Assembly: GCF_002835735.1 (NCBI RefSeq)
Contig: NZ_PISD01000059.1
Coordinates: 1 to 59,684, forward strand
Direction of reading: 5' to 3'
DNA: 59,684 nucleotides
Origin: Cytobacillus horneckiae
GTDB taxonomy: Bacteria; Bacillota; Bacilli; Bacillales; Cytobacillaceae
Each line of letters starts with the position of its first letter. Positions within the stretch are counted from its first letter, which is position 1. The translations under genes were made by a program, and so were the position numbers. This document shows positions 1 to 9,330 of the stretch, one piece after another. The notes beneath the pieces were generated by a model. It ran no database searches, had not been told where the DNA came from, and saw only the letters and a list, made by a program, of their open reading frames with translations.

Positions 1-1
1 T

Positions 2-43
2 GCGATTTGTTCACCTGAAGATGCGCGTGTGGCGTTGCTTTAG
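2..43 (+). CDS. 3' end of an unidentified plus-strand gene (partial)
   Basis: One frame is open from the window edge to a TAG at 41-43 and reads AICSPEDARVALL. Thirteen codons are too few to identify a family. The strong inverted repeat at 58-104 follows it directly, as expected for a gene end. The call rests only on the open frame and its position, so it may be chance. Confidence 0.35.
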   Translation, partial: AICSPEDARVALL

Positions 44-57
44 AGGGATAAATGAAA

Positions 58-104
58 TTTATTCCTCTTAAGCAGAGCAAGTATAATTGCTTAAGAGGAA
101 TAAA
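58..104. terminator. 17-bp perfect inverted repeat between converging genes
   Basis: Arms 58-74 and 88-104 are exact reverse complements with a 13-nt loop. The hairpin lies between a plus-strand gene end and the 3' end of the minus-strand NERD gene, so a shared terminator is likely. Neither side carries a long T tract, so termination efficiency is uncertain. Confidence 0.55.
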
Positions 105-114
105 AAAGCAATTA

Positions 115-1017
115 CTATTCTTCTCTTACATAATATCTATTTTTGTTGTTGCCTAAGTGTTTAAAGTTATTCTTGAGTACGCGATAGACAACTCTTTTAT
201 CAATCTCACATCCGCACCATTCATAGACCAGATTTGTGCTTATCTTTATTTTAGGGAAAACAAGTTCCAGTTCTTTTATATTGTAGAGGATTGCCTTGTC
301 TAAGGATAAGGATTTATCACATTGTCCACAACATACAGTTCTTTTTCTCTTTATCATTAATCCATCACATATTGGGCAGCTCACGCCCTTTTTTAAGTCC
401 GTCCATTCGCAAGGGACCGTTTGGCTCTGATATTGTTCTTTCTGTTTTAATATTAGCTTTTTTATTTCTTCATGTTTGCCACCTAAGACAGATGACATTT
501 GATTAAGATGACTCCAGAATCTTTTTAGTTGTTGTGGAAGTATCACATGTTTTGAATAAGGCAATTGATAGGGGAAAAATTCAGGATTTACAAATACGAT
601 GTAGTATTCTAGCGGAAGATTAACTTTGAGGTTTTTTAAAAATGGGCTGAGCAGGGACTTACTTCGGAGGTATTGTAATAAAGGATTATTTATTTCATTT
701 CCTGCCCCGCTCTTCCAGCGGTCGCCTTCTACATGAACTTCGCCTTTATAGTTTTTCACTTCAAAAGCAATCATACTTTTCTCAAAAATACATAGAAAAT
801 CTATTTGTATAGCTGAAGTATTGTGTATAAATGTTAAGTCATGCAAAATAATGACTTCCTGCGATAATTCATTTAACCAACTATACCAAATCTTTTCTCC
901 TGCAAAACCTTTCTTTATATTTTCGTAGTACTTTTTCTGCTTTTGAGTTAAGGCAGCGCGTTTGTTTAAGGAATGCCAGTAAATTAGCTGATTCGGGATG
1001 GGCAGCTGCATTTTCAT
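115..1017 (-). CDS. NERD-domain protein with C-terminal zinc-ribbon-like cysteines
   Basis: The N-terminal half has the nuclease-related domain (NERD) pattern: a GFAGEK motif, then an aspartate in IQIDFLCIF and an E-x-K in AFEVKNYKG, the acidic/lysine core shared with restriction-like nucleases. The C-terminal part has two cysteine pairs (CPIC and CCGQC) typical of a zinc ribbon. NERD proteins are common in Bacillus, and their cellular role is poorly defined; DNA or RNA cleavage is inferred from the fold. I chose the ATG at 1017 because the AAAGGA site at 1026-1031 is correctly spaced for it; ATG 1026 is nearly contiguous with that site. It is a single gene, convergent with whatever lies left of the window. 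Confidence 0.8.
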   Translation of the reverse strand: MKMQLPIPNQLIYWHSLNKRAALTQKQKKYYENIKKGFAGEKIWYSWLNELSQEVIILHDLTFIHNTSAIQIDFLCIFEKSMIAFEVKNYKGEVHVEGDRWKSGAGNEINNPLLQYLRSKSLLSPFLKNLKVNLPLEYYIVFVNPEFFPYQLPYSKHVILPQQLKRFWSHLNQMSSVLGGKHEEIKKLILKQKEQYQSQTVPCEWTDLKKGVSCPICDGLMIKRKRTVCCGQCDKSLSLDKAILYNIKELELVFPKIKISTNLVYEWCGCEIDKRVVYRVLKNNFKHLGNNKNRYYVREE

Positions 1018-1084
1018 TTTACTCATCCTTTCTTTTTTAAAAATTATACACTCTCTACATAAAAAAGAGAACAACCTCACCCGG

Positions 1085-1612
1085 TCATTCTCTTTCTAAA
1101 TAGCCAATAATCTTATCATACGCTTGCTCATCTGAAATTGAGTAAAAAGGTATAGTATTATATTTTAGCTGTAACTCTGAAATTGATTTATCCCAATAAA
1201 TGACAAATTTGATTTGATCTAAAATATCTAAAAGGTGAGTGTCGCCAGAATTTCGCAACAGCACGACTTTAGGGTAGCCTTCCTTCTTATGTCCCTCAAT
1301 AAAAATGTATTGCGGTTCGAGAGCGGAGGCCAATTCAATTTGTTTGGCTAGCTTCCATTCACTGCTCTCTGCCTGCATGATTAACCTGCCTTCCCCTTCC
1401 ACTATTGAGGCGACTGCACCTGCTGCTACATGCTTGCTATTATCTTTATTGTCGACAATATCTGGCTTGCCACCATGTCCATGATGTTTAATCGTTACAA
1501 TGTTCGATCCTCTGGCAGATAATAAATCAATTAGCTTTGTGACAAGAGTAGTCTTACCGCTGTTTTGATAGCCAACGAATTGGAGAATCTTCAGCTTGTT
1601 TACCAAGGCCAT
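1085..1612 (-). CDS. mobB: Molybdopterin-guanine dinucleotide biosynthesis protein MobB
   Basis: This 175-aa GTP-binding protein has a P-loop near its N-terminus (GYQNSGKT, residues 14-21), the IKHHGH segment and the FIEGHKKEGYPK segment typical of MobB. MobB assists MobA in attaching GMP to molybdopterin for nitrate reductase or formate dehydrogenase type enzymes and is not strictly essential. Its start overlaps the 3' end of moeA by 13 bp, indicating translational coupling in a moeA-mobB operon. Length is normal. No mobA is visible in this window. Confidence 0.93.
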   Translation of the reverse strand: MALVNKLKILQFVGYQNSGKTTLVTKLIDLLSARGSNIVTIKHHGHGGKPDIVDNKDNSKHVAAGAVASIVEGEGRLIMQAESSEWKLAKQIELASALEPQYIFIEGHKKEGYPKVVLLRNSGDTHLLDILDQIKFVIYWDKSISELQLKYNTIPFYSISDEQAYDKIIGYLERE

Positions 1613-2868
1613 TCGCTGCCTACAAAGTCTTCAAGCATAAAAACATCGACTTCATCATCTATACCATATCCCCTTGTACCGCCTGGCAATAGCATTAGTG
1701 CATTTGCTCCGGCAAGGCTCATTACGATATTAGATTTATCTACACCGCTAGGGCTTGTGACCAGCTTACCATTCTCTATAGAGACGGTCGCTCTAACAAA
1801 GCGGGTAAACGGATTTGCTTTTGGAAAATCAGCTTTTAATATAGCTTTTTCTTTTCTTAAGTGCGGCTTTTTCGAATAAAGCATGTGGCGGATAATTGGA
1901 CGAGTAAATAACTCAAAACCGACATAGCATGCCGATGGATTTCCTGATAAACCGAATAATAGCTTGCCGTCCAGCTGTGCGACGGTAGTGACACTTCCAG
2001 GACGCATCGCTACTTTGTTAAAAAGAACTTCAGCTTTCATTTTTTCATAAATCGCCGGCAAATAATCAAAATCGCCTACAGATACACCGCCTGTCGTAAT
2101 TAGCATATCCACTTCATTCACTGCAGACTTCACCGCTTCATAGCATGTATCAAATTCATCAGGCAGTTTGCCAAAGTATTTAACCTCTGCTCCTGCTCGT
2201 TCGATTTGTGCAGCAAGCATTGTAGAATTGCTGTTTCTAATTTTACCTGGCTGGAGTTCATCCTCCACTTCGAGCAGCTCTGTACCGGTTGCAAATAAAC
2301 CAACAAGCGGCTTCTTCACCACCGGAACCTCTGCATATCCGAAAGTAGCAAGAATTGCTTGTATGCCGGGGTTGATTTTTGTCCCTTTCTCTACTAGGGC
2401 ATCGCCTGTTTTTGCATCTTCACCTTTAAAAGATACATTATCGCCAGGCTGATAGCTTCGTTTAATTGACATATAGTTCCTGCCATTCTTTTCATAAGCC
2501 TTTGCCAGCTCTAGCATCACGACTGCATCACAATCCTCAGGGATTTGTGCACCCGTCATAATACGCACCGCTTGAAACGGGCCAATTTGCTTTTCAGAAA
2601 CAAATCCAGCGCCAATATGGTCAACGACTTCAAATTCAATCTCGTTTGACAACGATGCAGTCTGTGTATCAATGGAGCGAACTGCAAAACCATCATATGG
2701 CGAGCGGTCAAAATGCGGAACATCGCTCGTTGCAGTTAAATCCTGAGCCAAAAACCGATTATTACTATGTAAAATTGATACAAATTCTATATTACCTTCA
2801 ACTTTATAATCCATAACCTTCTTCACTGCTTCTTTTACCGGTATTGGAGTTCTTTTTTCCACCATCAT
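1600..2868 (-). CDS. moeA: Molybdopterin molybdenumtransferase MoeA
   Basis: MoeA inserts molybdate into adenylated molybdopterin. The 422-aa product shows the family hallmarks in order: DVPHFDRSPYDGFA near residue 45, the IMTGAQIPEDCDAVV segment, the TTGGVSVGDFDYL MoCF-like segment, and FGLSGNPSACYVGFELF towards the C-terminus. The ORF begins MMVEKR and a GGGAGAT ribosome site precedes it. It lies downstream of moaA, separated by an inverted repeat at 2890-2922, so part of its transcription may come from its own promoter. It overlaps mobB. Confidence 0.95.
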   Translation of the reverse strand: MMVEKRTPIPVKEAVKKVMDYKVEGNIEFVSILHSNNRFLAQDLTATSDVPHFDRSPYDGFAVRSIDTQTASLSNEIEFEVVDHIGAGFVSEKQIGPFQAVRIMTGAQIPEDCDAVVMLELAKAYEKNGRNYMSIKRSYQPGDNVSFKGEDAKTGDALVEKGTKINPGIQAILATFGYAEVPVVKKPLVGLFATGTELLEVEDELQPGKIRNSNSTMLAAQIERAGAEVKYFGKLPDEFDTCYEAVKSAVNEVDMLITTGGVSVGDFDYLPAIYEKMKAEVLFNKVAMRPGSVTTVAQLDGKLLFGLSGNPSACYVGFELFTRPIIRHMLYSKKPHLRKEKAILKADFPKANPFTRFVRATVSIENGKLVTSPSGVDKSNIVMSLAGANALMLLPGGTRGYGIDDEVDVFMLEDFVGSEWPW

Positions 2869-2889
2869 CTATATCTCCCATCGTATGTT

Positions 2890-2922
2890 AAAAACCCTGA
2901 GCGATACACGCTCAGAGTTTTT
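2890..2922. terminator. Hairpin between moaA and moeA
   Basis: Arms 2890-2903 and 2909-2922 pair with one mismatch and are flanked by A and T runs on both sides, giving a rho-independent terminator in either direction. It would attenuate moaA transcription before moeA. Confidence 0.7.
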
Positions 2923-2927
2923 ATTCA

Positions 2928-3944
2928 TTATCCGCCAATATAAGACATCTCTAATTTTTTCCGGTTTTTTCTTGTCTCATCTGTACGCTCATCAGAATAG
3001 CGGTCCGTCCTTTTATTCCAAATATCTGTTACATATTGTTTGATTTCCTGGTCGGTTACGCCTGAACGAATAAACTTCTTAATATCATGACCATCTCCGT
3101 TAAACAGGCAAGTGTATAGCTGTCCGTTTGCTGACAATCTTGAACGGGTACAGCTTGAACAAAACGATTCAGAAACAGAAGTAATAAAGCCTACATCTAC
3201 ATCTGTTCCTTTATATCTGTACCTTTTGGCTACCTCACCAAAATAATCCGGATCAACAGGCTCTAAAAGATAATGCTCTTTTAACGTATTGTATATCTCT
3301 TTTTTCGTCACTACTTCATCCATGCGCCAACCATTTGTGCTGCCAACGTCCATATATTCAATAAATCTCAATTGCAATTCATTTTCTTTGCAGAACTTTG
3401 CCATCGGCAAGATTTCCTGATCATTCAGGCCCTTTTTTACGACCATATTCAACTTCACGCCAAGCCCTGCATCTTTTGCCGCTTTTATGCCTTTTATTAC
3501 TGGGCCAACCCCAACATTGCGGCCATTTATTTCTCCAAATAGTTCGTCCTTTAAGCTATCAAGACTAATATTTACTCTTTTTAAGCCTGCATCTTTCAAT
3601 GCTTTAGCATGTTTTGGTAGAAGCACGCCATTTGTCGTTAATCCTATATCTTTTAATCCTTCTATTTGAGACAATTTGTCCACCAACGTCGGCAATTCTT
3701 TTCTCAGCAGCGGCTCCCCGCCTGTTAATCTGATTTTTTCAACACCGAGTTCGACAAAAATATGAGCAAGCCGTTCAATTTCCTCATATGAAAGAAGTTC
3801 TTCTTTTGGCAAAAAAACAAAATCAGGGCCAAAAACCTCTGCCGGCATGCAATATTGACATCTAAAATTACAACGGTCTATAACCGATATCCTTAAATCT
3901 CTTAATGGTCTATTTAATGCATCTTTTACTTGCGTACTACTCAT
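2928..3944 (-). CDS. moaA: GTP 3',8-cyclase MoaA (radical SAM)
   Basis: MoaA performs the first step of molybdenum-cofactor synthesis, converting GTP to 3',8-cyclo-GTP. The 338-aa protein has the radical-SAM CxxxCxxC motif (C25, C29, C32 in CNFRCQYC), LTGGEPLLR, and the C-terminal CSSCTRSR...TC cysteines that hold the second 4Fe-4S cluster. It ends in Tyr-Ile-Gly-Gly, the functional GG tail of the family. Only moaA, moeA and mobB of the pathway lie here; moaB/C/D/E and mobA must be elsewhere. Confidence 0.96.
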   Translation of the reverse strand: MSSTQVKDALNRPLRDLRISVIDRCNFRCQYCMPAEVFGPDFVFLPKEELLSYEEIERLAHIFVELGVEKIRLTGGEPLLRKELPTLVDKLSQIEGLKDIGLTTNGVLLPKHAKALKDAGLKRVNISLDSLKDELFGEINGRNVGVGPVIKGIKAAKDAGLGVKLNMVVKKGLNDQEILPMAKFCKENELQLRFIEYMDVGSTNGWRMDEVVTKKEIYNTLKEHYLLEPVDPDYFGEVAKRYRYKGTDVDVGFITSVSESFCSSCTRSRLSANGQLYTCLFNGDGHDIKKFIRSGVTDQEIKQYVTDIWNKRTDRYSDERTDETRKNRKKLEMSYIGG

Positions 3945-4096
3945 TTAATCAACTCCGTTTTAAAAGGTGAAATCTAGCCGATTGCCCTTTTAGCACATAC
4001 TAAAAAACTAGTGTATTCTATAACAATACATCATCATATTTCTTATGACAATAGATGATGACTTGATGGCAAAGCTAGCTCTCAGAAAAACAGGAA

Positions 4097-4122
4097 AAAC
4101 AGCAGGACTTCACCTGCTGTTT
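4097..4122. terminator. Terminator downstream of the yitW-like gene
   Basis: Arms 4097-4106 and 4113-4122 form a perfect 10-bp stem with a 6-nt loop. On the minus strand it is followed by a T-rich stretch, so it should end yitW transcription; moaA starts independently beyond it. Confidence 0.75.
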
Positions 4123-4146
4123 CACTTTTAATAATTGTGCTTTTAT

Positions 4147-4458
4147 TTAGTCGCGGACACCTAAAGCGATTTTAGCATATCTGGACATGCGGTCTTTTGA
4201 CCATGGTGGATTCCAAACAATATTCACTTCAGTTTCTTTTACTTCAGGAATATCATCCAATGCTGATTTTACTTGATCGACAATTGTGCCTGCTAATGGA
4301 CAGCCCATTGAAGTTAAAGTCATTTCTACTTCTGTTTTGCCTTCTTCGTCCATTTTCACATCATATACGAGTCCAAGATTGACAATATCTATACCTAGTT
4401 CAGGATCCACTACAAGCTCAAGTGCACCCATAATACTTTCTCTTACATCTTGATCCAT
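4147..4458 (-). CDS. yitW: MIP18/DUF59 family iron-sulfur protein assembly factor (YitW-like)
   Basis: This 103-aa single-domain protein has the DUF59 signature VVDPELGIDIVNLGLVYDV and the conserved cysteine segment MTLTSMGCPLAG. The family (SufT/PaaD-like) acts in Fe-S cluster maturation; B. subtilis YitW is the closest named relative by size and neighbourhood. ATG 4458 is preferred over the upstream ATG because GAGGGAG lies 9 nt before it, and the upstream ATG overlaps that ribosome site. It is followed on the same strand by a terminator and lies next to yitV, as in B. subtilis. Confidence 0.9.
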   Translation of the reverse strand: MDQDVRESIMGALELVVDPELGIDIVNLGLVYDVKMDEEGKTEVEMTLTSMGCPLAGTIVDQVKSALDDIPEVKETEVNIVWNPPWSKDRMSRYAKIALGVRD

Positions 4459-4530
4459 GATTGACAACTCCCTCATTGAATTATACTAATATTATCATAA
4501 CAAAGTTAGAGAAAAAACAAAAAAGAAAGG

Positions 4531-5298
4531 TTAGAGATAAGTTTCAAACCATTGAACTGTTTGCAGCAAACCTTCTCGACTGACTTTATGTCCAGCTCGT
4601 TCGTCTGCAATAAATTGAAATCTTTCAGGAGTATCGGCATATAACGGCTTCACCGTTTCATAAAAATCATATGTAGGGGCAAATGGAACAGTTGCATCTT
4701 TTTTGCCATGCCAAAATAACAATGGACGGCCAGCTAATTTATCCTGTTGCATACTAATGTCCAACTGCCTTATTTTTTCCATTAAATGCTCTAATTCCTC
4801 TTCATTTAGAGGAATTTCCACACCATCCTTTTTCAGCATATCGATTTGTGCTAATGCAAATTTCTCATAATATGGCATACCCATTAAGCTTACTGCAGAT
4901 TTAATCCATTTATATTGGGTTAAAGCTCCAAGCGTTACAATGCCGCCCATTGATGTACCTGCAATACCAATTCTATCTTCATCCGCTAATCCTGCTTTAA
5001 CATATGAATCCTTGATCGTTTCCAGTTCTGAAATTGTATTGATGATAATGTCCCAGAAGTGAAGCTGCATTGCCCCTTCAGAAAGACCTTCATCCCTTTC
5101 ACCATGGTACAACGCTTCTGGGAGAATCACTCGGAATCCGTTTTCAGCCATTAAATAAGCATAGTGTAAATTATGTTCTTTCGCACTTGAAAAACCGTGA
5201 ACAAAAAGAATAAGTGGAAGCTTTTGCTCGCTCTTTGCAGAATCTGAAATATGTAAAACCGGTATATTATTTATTTTTTCATTATTAATCGTAATCAC
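4531..5298 (-). CDS. yitV: Alpha/beta-hydrolase esterase, YitV family
   Basis: The protein has the alpha/beta-hydrolase pattern: LFVHGFSSAKE oxyanion segment, GTSMGG nucleophile elbow, HGKKDATVPF with the catalytic aspartate, and a late histidine in RAGHKVS. Starting at the GTG at 5298 gives 255 aa, the length of B. subtilis YitV, and places GGGGG 8 nt upstream. The open frame continues further upstream but that extension does not resemble the family. YitV is an uncharacterised cytoplasmic esterase; the substrate is unknown. It is divergent from yitU. Confidence 0.87.
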   Translation of the reverse strand: MITINNEKINNIPVLHISDSAKSEQKLPLILFVHGFSSAKEHNLHYAYLMAENGFRVILPEALYHGERDEGLSEGAMQLHFWDIIINTISELETIKDSYVKAGLADEDRIGIAGTSMGGIVTLGALTQYKWIKSAVSLMGMPYYEKFALAQIDMLKKDGVEIPLNEEELEHLMEKIRQLDISMQQDKLAGRPLLFWHGKKDATVPFAPTYDFYETVKPLYADTPERFQFIADERAGHKVSREGLLQTVQWFETYL

Positions 5299-5561
5299 CA
5301 ATTTATCCCCCAATGTAAAGATTATATGAAAATAATGTAACTTTTCTATTTTTTGAGTGATTTCTTTTACAAATACCCGTATATATTGGTAACATAGTGT
5401 AAAATTGAAATATGCATTCATGCAGTCTCATTTAAAAAGTTTAATTTAAAATAGCCAAGTTTTTCTAAAAAGTTTTTCTGCAATTATAGTTTACCATGGA
5501 AATTTCTAATTCCAAAATATATAAGCTTATTCAATAAAATCATCATATAGAAGGAGATATT

Positions 5562-6380
5562 ATGGTACAAAAACATTTGATTGCGCTAGATTTAGACGGT
5601 ACTTTATTAAAAGATGATAAAACAATATCGAAAACAACAAAAAACGTCATTCAAAAAGCGAGGGAAGCTGGTCATGAAGTCATGATAGCAACTGGGAGAC
5701 CGTTCAGGTCCAGCGAGTTGTATTATAAAGAGCTGGATTTGACTACACCAATTGTCAACTTCAATGGAGCATTCGTCCACCATCCGAAAGATCAATCATG
5801 GGGTCTGCACCATACGCCTCTTGATATGCAAGTAGCAAAAGAAATTGTCGAGGCAAGCCATGATTTTAGCTTCCACAACATTATTGCGGAAGTCCTGGAT
5901 GATGTGTATTTACATTATCATGATGAAAAACTCATGAATATCTTTAATCTTGGCAAACCGCAAGTAACGACTGGCGATTTAAGAGAGTTTTTAAGCGCTT
6001 CACCTACTAGTATGCTCATTCATACTGATGAAGCTCACATAAAACAAATTAGCCGCCATTTATCAGACGTTCATGCAGAGGTTATTCATCAGCGAAGCTG
6101 GGCAGAGCCATTTCATATTATTGAAATCATTAAAGCCGGACTTAGCAAAGCAATAGGCCTGCAGCAAGCATGCGATTATTTACAAATTCCAAAAGAGCGC
6201 GTCATCGCTTTCGGGGACGAAGACAATGATTTGGAAATGCTCGAATTTGCCGGATACGGAGTCGCGATGGGCAATGGTATCGACCAAGTTAAAAATATTG
6301 CAAAGGACGTTACTTTAACGAACGAGGAAGACGGGATTGCTGTTTACCTTAACGATTTGTTAAATTTAAAAGCACTTTAA
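5562..6380 (+). CDS. yitU: HAD-superfamily (Cof-type) phosphatase, YitU-like
   Basis: The 272-aa protein carries the HAD motifs: LDLDGTLLKDD at the N-terminus (nucleophile D10, acid/base D12), ATGRP as motif II, a lysine in KAGLSKA, and GDEDNDLEML as motif IV. A Cof/IIB-type cap lies between motifs II and III. Such proteins dephosphorylate sugar phosphates or flavin intermediates; YitU paralogues in B. subtilis contribute to FMN-precursor dephosphorylation, so this role is plausible but inferred. AAGGAGAT precedes the ATG. It is divergent from yitV. Confidence 0.9.
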   Translation: MVQKHLIALDLDGTLLKDDKTISKTTKNVIQKAREAGHEVMIATGRPFRSSELYYKELDLTTPIVNFNGAFVHHPKDQSWGLHHTPLDMQVAKEIVEASHDFSFHNIIAEVLDDVYLHYHDEKLMNIFNLGKPQVTTGDLREFLSASPTSMLIHTDEAHIKQISRHLSDVHAEVIHQRSWAEPFHIIEIIKAGLSKAIGLQQACDYLQIPKERVIAFGDEDNDLEMLEFAGYGVAMGNGIDQVKNIAKDVTLTNEEDGIAVYLNDLLNLKAL

Positions 6381-6478
6381 TCCAAAATCTACCCTTTTTT
6401 AAAATGGCTCCGATGCACATACTAAAAGACGAAGCAGCAAGTTGCTGTTTCAAAACTCTTTTTAAAGGGGAGATTCGA

Positions 6479-6631
6479 ATGGGTAAACGTAATAAATCTA
6501 AGCGCTTTGTACAGCAAGGTGCTGACACTGTTTCTAAACATGATGAACGTATACCATACCATTCCACATATGCAGAGGCGGAAGCTGAAAAACTTAAAAA
6601 TGTGACTGAATCTTCCCTCGGGGGAATCTAA
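6479..6631 (+). CDS. Small basic protein of unknown function (50 aa)
   Basis: ATG 6479 is preceded by AAAGGGGAG, an excellent ribosome site, and the 50-residue product is basic at its N-terminus (GKRNKSKRF) and acidic/helical later (AEAEAEKLK). A bidirectional hairpin follows. Size and composition recall small Bacillus sporulation or nucleic-acid-associated proteins, but I do not recognise the family. The open frame extends upstream of 6479 without a ribosome site. Confidence 0.7.
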   Translation: MGKRNKSKRFVQQGADTVSKHDERIPYHSTYAEAEAEKLKNVTESSLGGI

Positions 6632-6639
6632 CACAAAGT

Positions 6640-6671
6640 AAAAAGCTGACATTTAGATATGTCAGCTTTTT
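6640..6671. terminator. Bidirectional terminator
   Basis: Arms 6640-6652 and 6659-6671 form a perfect 13-bp stem with A and T runs outside it. It lies between the converging 50-aa gene and the BsuPI-like gene. Confidence 0.85.
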
Positions 6672-6674
6672 ACG

Positions 6675-7415
6675 TTAAAACTTTTCAAGCAGCAGTGGAT
6701 AAGTATTTATCATCTTTCCATTTTCTTTTTCATAAAAGTAAGCAATGAGTGTGCCGTTTTTCGGCAGGTTATTTTTATCTACTTCAATTTGCACTGTAAA
6801 CGATTGATTTTTTTCAATAGGTGTTTCTTTTATAAAGAGATGGTGACCATCTTCAACAACGTAATACAATGGGTTTGGTGAGGAATGAACACCAGTCACT
6901 TTGTAGCTTCCATCTCTGCCTTCAACCTTCATATTGCTCAATGAGGATCGATCGGAAGTCAATTGAAAGCTTGTTGTCGCCGACTTTTCTATTGCAGCTC
7001 CATGCGGCTTGAGCACCTCAGCTAATAGTTCTGCATTCACTTGATATTTTCCATCCTGGACTCTTTTACCAGCTTGCTGATAATCCCAAGTTTCCTGCCA
7101 CTGTTTCGACTCTCCTGGCTGCAGTTCCAAATTCTGCAGAACTTGTAAAAAAGCTTTTCCTTCAGAAAAAGTGTAAACTCTATTCCCGTTCTCATCTTCA
7201 ATGATAATTTCATACTTTTGAGAAGAAGAAAACTGCAATGTAACCGGGTCATTGGATAAATTTTCGATTTCTAAATCGATTTTAAGTTCGTCGGCATTAG
7301 CAACGGTATGAACTGAAAATTGTAATATCATATTAGTTTGATTTGCTTCCATTTCAACCTGCCCCAGAAGTAAGTGATTCATCATGATTGTCAAACCAAG
7401 CAGTAAATGCAGCAT
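6675..7415 (-). CDS. Secreted BsuPI-like proteinase inhibitor domain protein
   Basis: A hydrophobic N-terminal segment (LHLLLGLTIMMNHLLLG) suggests export. Residues about 28-140 match the BsuPI fold first seen in the B. subtilis intracellular proteinase inhibitor: alternating strands with PVTLQFSSSQKYEI and QPGESKQWQETWD. The rest (about 155-246) looks like a second beta-sandwich domain, perhaps Gmad2-like. Proteinase inhibition is inferred from the family name; many members have no tested activity. It is downstream of yitT on the same strand with a 15-bp gap, so co-transcription is likely. Confidence 0.75.
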   Translation of the reverse strand: MLHLLLGLTIMMNHLLLGQVEMEANQTNMILQFSVHTVANADELKIDLEIENLSNDPVTLQFSSSQKYEIIIEDENGNRVYTFSEGKAFLQVLQNLELQPGESKQWQETWDYQQAGKRVQDGKYQVNAELLAEVLKPHGAAIEKSATTSFQLTSDRSSLSNMKVEGRDGSYKVTGVHSSPNPLYYVVEDGHHLFIKETPIEKNQSFTVQIEVDKNNLPKNGTLIAYFYEKENGKMINTYPLLLEKF

Positions 7416-7430
7416 TTTATCCTCCTTAAA

Positions 7431-8261
7431 TTAGTCTTTGCGGAATACACCATACACATCAGCAGTATTCACAATATTTGTAAATGCTGCCGGATCGACC
7501 TCTTGAATGGTTCTTTGTAAATCAAAAAGCTCAAATCGAGAAATGACTATCATCAGCATTTCCTTATTATCATTTGAAAATGCACCTCTAGCTGGGATGA
7601 TTGTTATTCCTCTTACTAGCCGATTATGAATTGCTTTTTTCATTTCATCCTGCTTCTTTGTAATGATCATTGCAGTTAATTTTTCATGTCTAGTATGGAT
7701 GGCATCAATAACACGTGTGGAAGCATACAGCGTAACAAGAGTATATAAAGCTTTTTCCCAGCCATATAATAATCCCGCTGTAATAATAATAATGGCATTT
7801 AAGGTGAAAAAATATGTACCGATTGGCCTATCCTTCATTTTTGATAATATCATGGCGATAATATCCATTCCACCTGTCGAAGCCCCCCATTTAAGTGTGA
7901 TACCCACACCAATAGCTGCAATTACCCCGCCAAATACAGCATTCAATAATATATCATGGGAAATATGGACAATTGGAAGTACTTCCATAAATAAAGTCAT
8001 GAGAGCCACACTTACAATACTGTAAATTGTAAAAGAACGACCTACTCTTTTCCAAGCAAAGATTGCGACAGGAACGTTTAAAATAAACAGTAGTATACCG
8101 GTTGAAATTGCGCCGTTTAAAATGCTTGACAAAAGCTGTGCGACACCGGTAAATCCGCTAGCGTAAACATTTGCAGGAATTAAGAAGAAATTCATTGCGA
8201 ATGCATTAAGCAATGCGCCTATTACAACAATGATTATTTTCTTTGTTTGTAACCAAGCCAT
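7431..8261 (-). CDS. yitT: YitT family membrane protein (DUF161 + DUF2179)
   Basis: The 276-aa protein has five or six hydrophobic segments in residues 8-180, including KWGASTGGMDI, typical of DUF161. A cytoplasmic C-terminal DUF2179 domain contains GVTIIPARGAF-like and MIVISRFE segments. YitT proteins are widespread in Firmicutes with no settled function; transport is often suggested. Position between yitU and degV/yitS agrees with B. subtilis order. It shares an intergenic promoter region with the divergent degV. Confidence 0.92.
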   Translation of the reverse strand: MAWLQTKKIIIVVIGALLNAFAMNFFLIPANVYASGFTGVAQLLSSILNGAISTGILLFILNVPVAIFAWKRVGRSFTIYSIVSVALMTLFMEVLPIVHISHDILLNAVFGGVIAAIGVGITLKWGASTGGMDIIAMILSKMKDRPIGTYFFTLNAIIIITAGLLYGWEKALYTLVTLYASTRVIDAIHTRHEKLTAMIITKKQDEMKKAIHNRLVRGITIIPARGAFSNDNKEMLMIVISRFELFDLQRTIQEVDPAAFTNIVNTADVYGVFRKD

Positions 8262-8388
8262 AATATCCCCCTTTTCACATACCTATACTTTCTTTACCCA
8301 ACTTTCCCTTTTTCAATGCATTCCATTGTTTTTTTGCGGCAATTTCTATAAACTAAATACATCTAGATATGAAAGCAGGTGAATGAGT

Positions 8389-9249
8389 ATGTCAGTAAAA
8401 ATTTTGGCTGACAGTGCGTGTGATTTACCGTTGAGCTTTTTTGAAGAAAATGATGTCACACTTATTCCTTTAAAAGTTCATTTAGGTAATGAGGACTATG
8501 ACGACATTATTACTATTGATTCAAAAAAAGTATATGAAGCGATTCGTGAGGGCAAGGTGCCAAAAACTTCACAAGCATCACCGCTATTGTTTGAAGAGAT
8601 TTTCACAAAAATGGCACAGAATAATGAAGACGGAATATATATAGCATTTTCTTCGCAATTATCAGGAACATATCAAACAGCCGTGATGATGCTCGAGCAA
8701 GTGAAAGAAAGCTTCCCGGATTTTAATCTTGTGATTGTTGACAGCAAATGCGCATCTCTCGGTTATGGACTGGTCGTGCAGGAAGCTGTTAAGCTTGCAA
8801 AGGAAAACGCTTCAAAAGACGAGCTATTAAGTAAAATTAAATTCCATTGTGAACATATGGAGCATTTATTTACTGTTCATGATTTGGAATATCTTGCTAA
8901 AGGTGGACGTGTTTCAAAAGCATCAGCTTTTCTTGGCGGTTTGCTGAATATTAAACCTCTTTTGAATGTTGAAGACGGCAAACTAGTGCCTATCGAAAAA
9001 CATCGCGGCAAGAAAAAACTATTCCGGCGGATTATTGAATTAATGAAAGAGCGCGGAGCTTCATTTGATCAGCAAGTAATTGGCATAAGCCACGGTGATG
9101 ATGAAGAAACTGCACACGAAATTAAAGCGATGATTCAACAGGAATTCAACGCAGATCAATTTTATATTACACCAATCGGTTCCGCAGTCGGTTCTCATGC
9201 CGGGGCAGGAACAATCGCTATATTTTTTCTTAATAAGCTAAACGATTAA
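8389..9249 (+). CDS. DegV family fatty-acid-binding protein (YitS-like)
   Basis: This 286-aa protein has the DegV hallmarks: DSACDLP near the start, KTSQASP, the SSQLSGTYQTA fatty-acid-contacting segment and HDLEYLAKGGR. DegV/FakB proteins bind fatty acids and present them to the kinase FakA for phosphorylation. The start at 8389 is spaced 7 nt from AGGTG; the ATG at 8383 is too close to that site. The B. subtilis gene in this position is yitS. FakA is not encoded in this window. Confidence 0.93.
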   Translation: MSVKILADSACDLPLSFFEENDVTLIPLKVHLGNEDYDDIITIDSKKVYEAIREGKVPKTSQASPLLFEEIFTKMAQNNEDGIYIAFSSQLSGTYQTAVMMLEQVKESFPDFNLVIVDSKCASLGYGLVVQEAVKLAKENASKDELLSKIKFHCEHMEHLFTVHDLEYLAKGGRVSKASAFLGGLLNIKPLLNVEDGKLVPIEKHRGKKKLFRRIIELMKERGASFDQQVIGISHGDDEETAHEIKAMIQQEFNADQFYITPIGSAVGSHAGAGTIAIFFLNKLND

Positions 9250-9330
9250 CGCACTCATACATACTTCTTTCCTTTCTACAGACAATAGGGTTAGACCTAT
9301 TATTCTTTGGATGGAAAGGAGTTTTTATTT

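Noticed and set aside
5299..5421. Upstream extension of the YitV frame (41 codons)
   Set aside because: The GTG at 5298 has a strong ribosome site and gives the exact family length.
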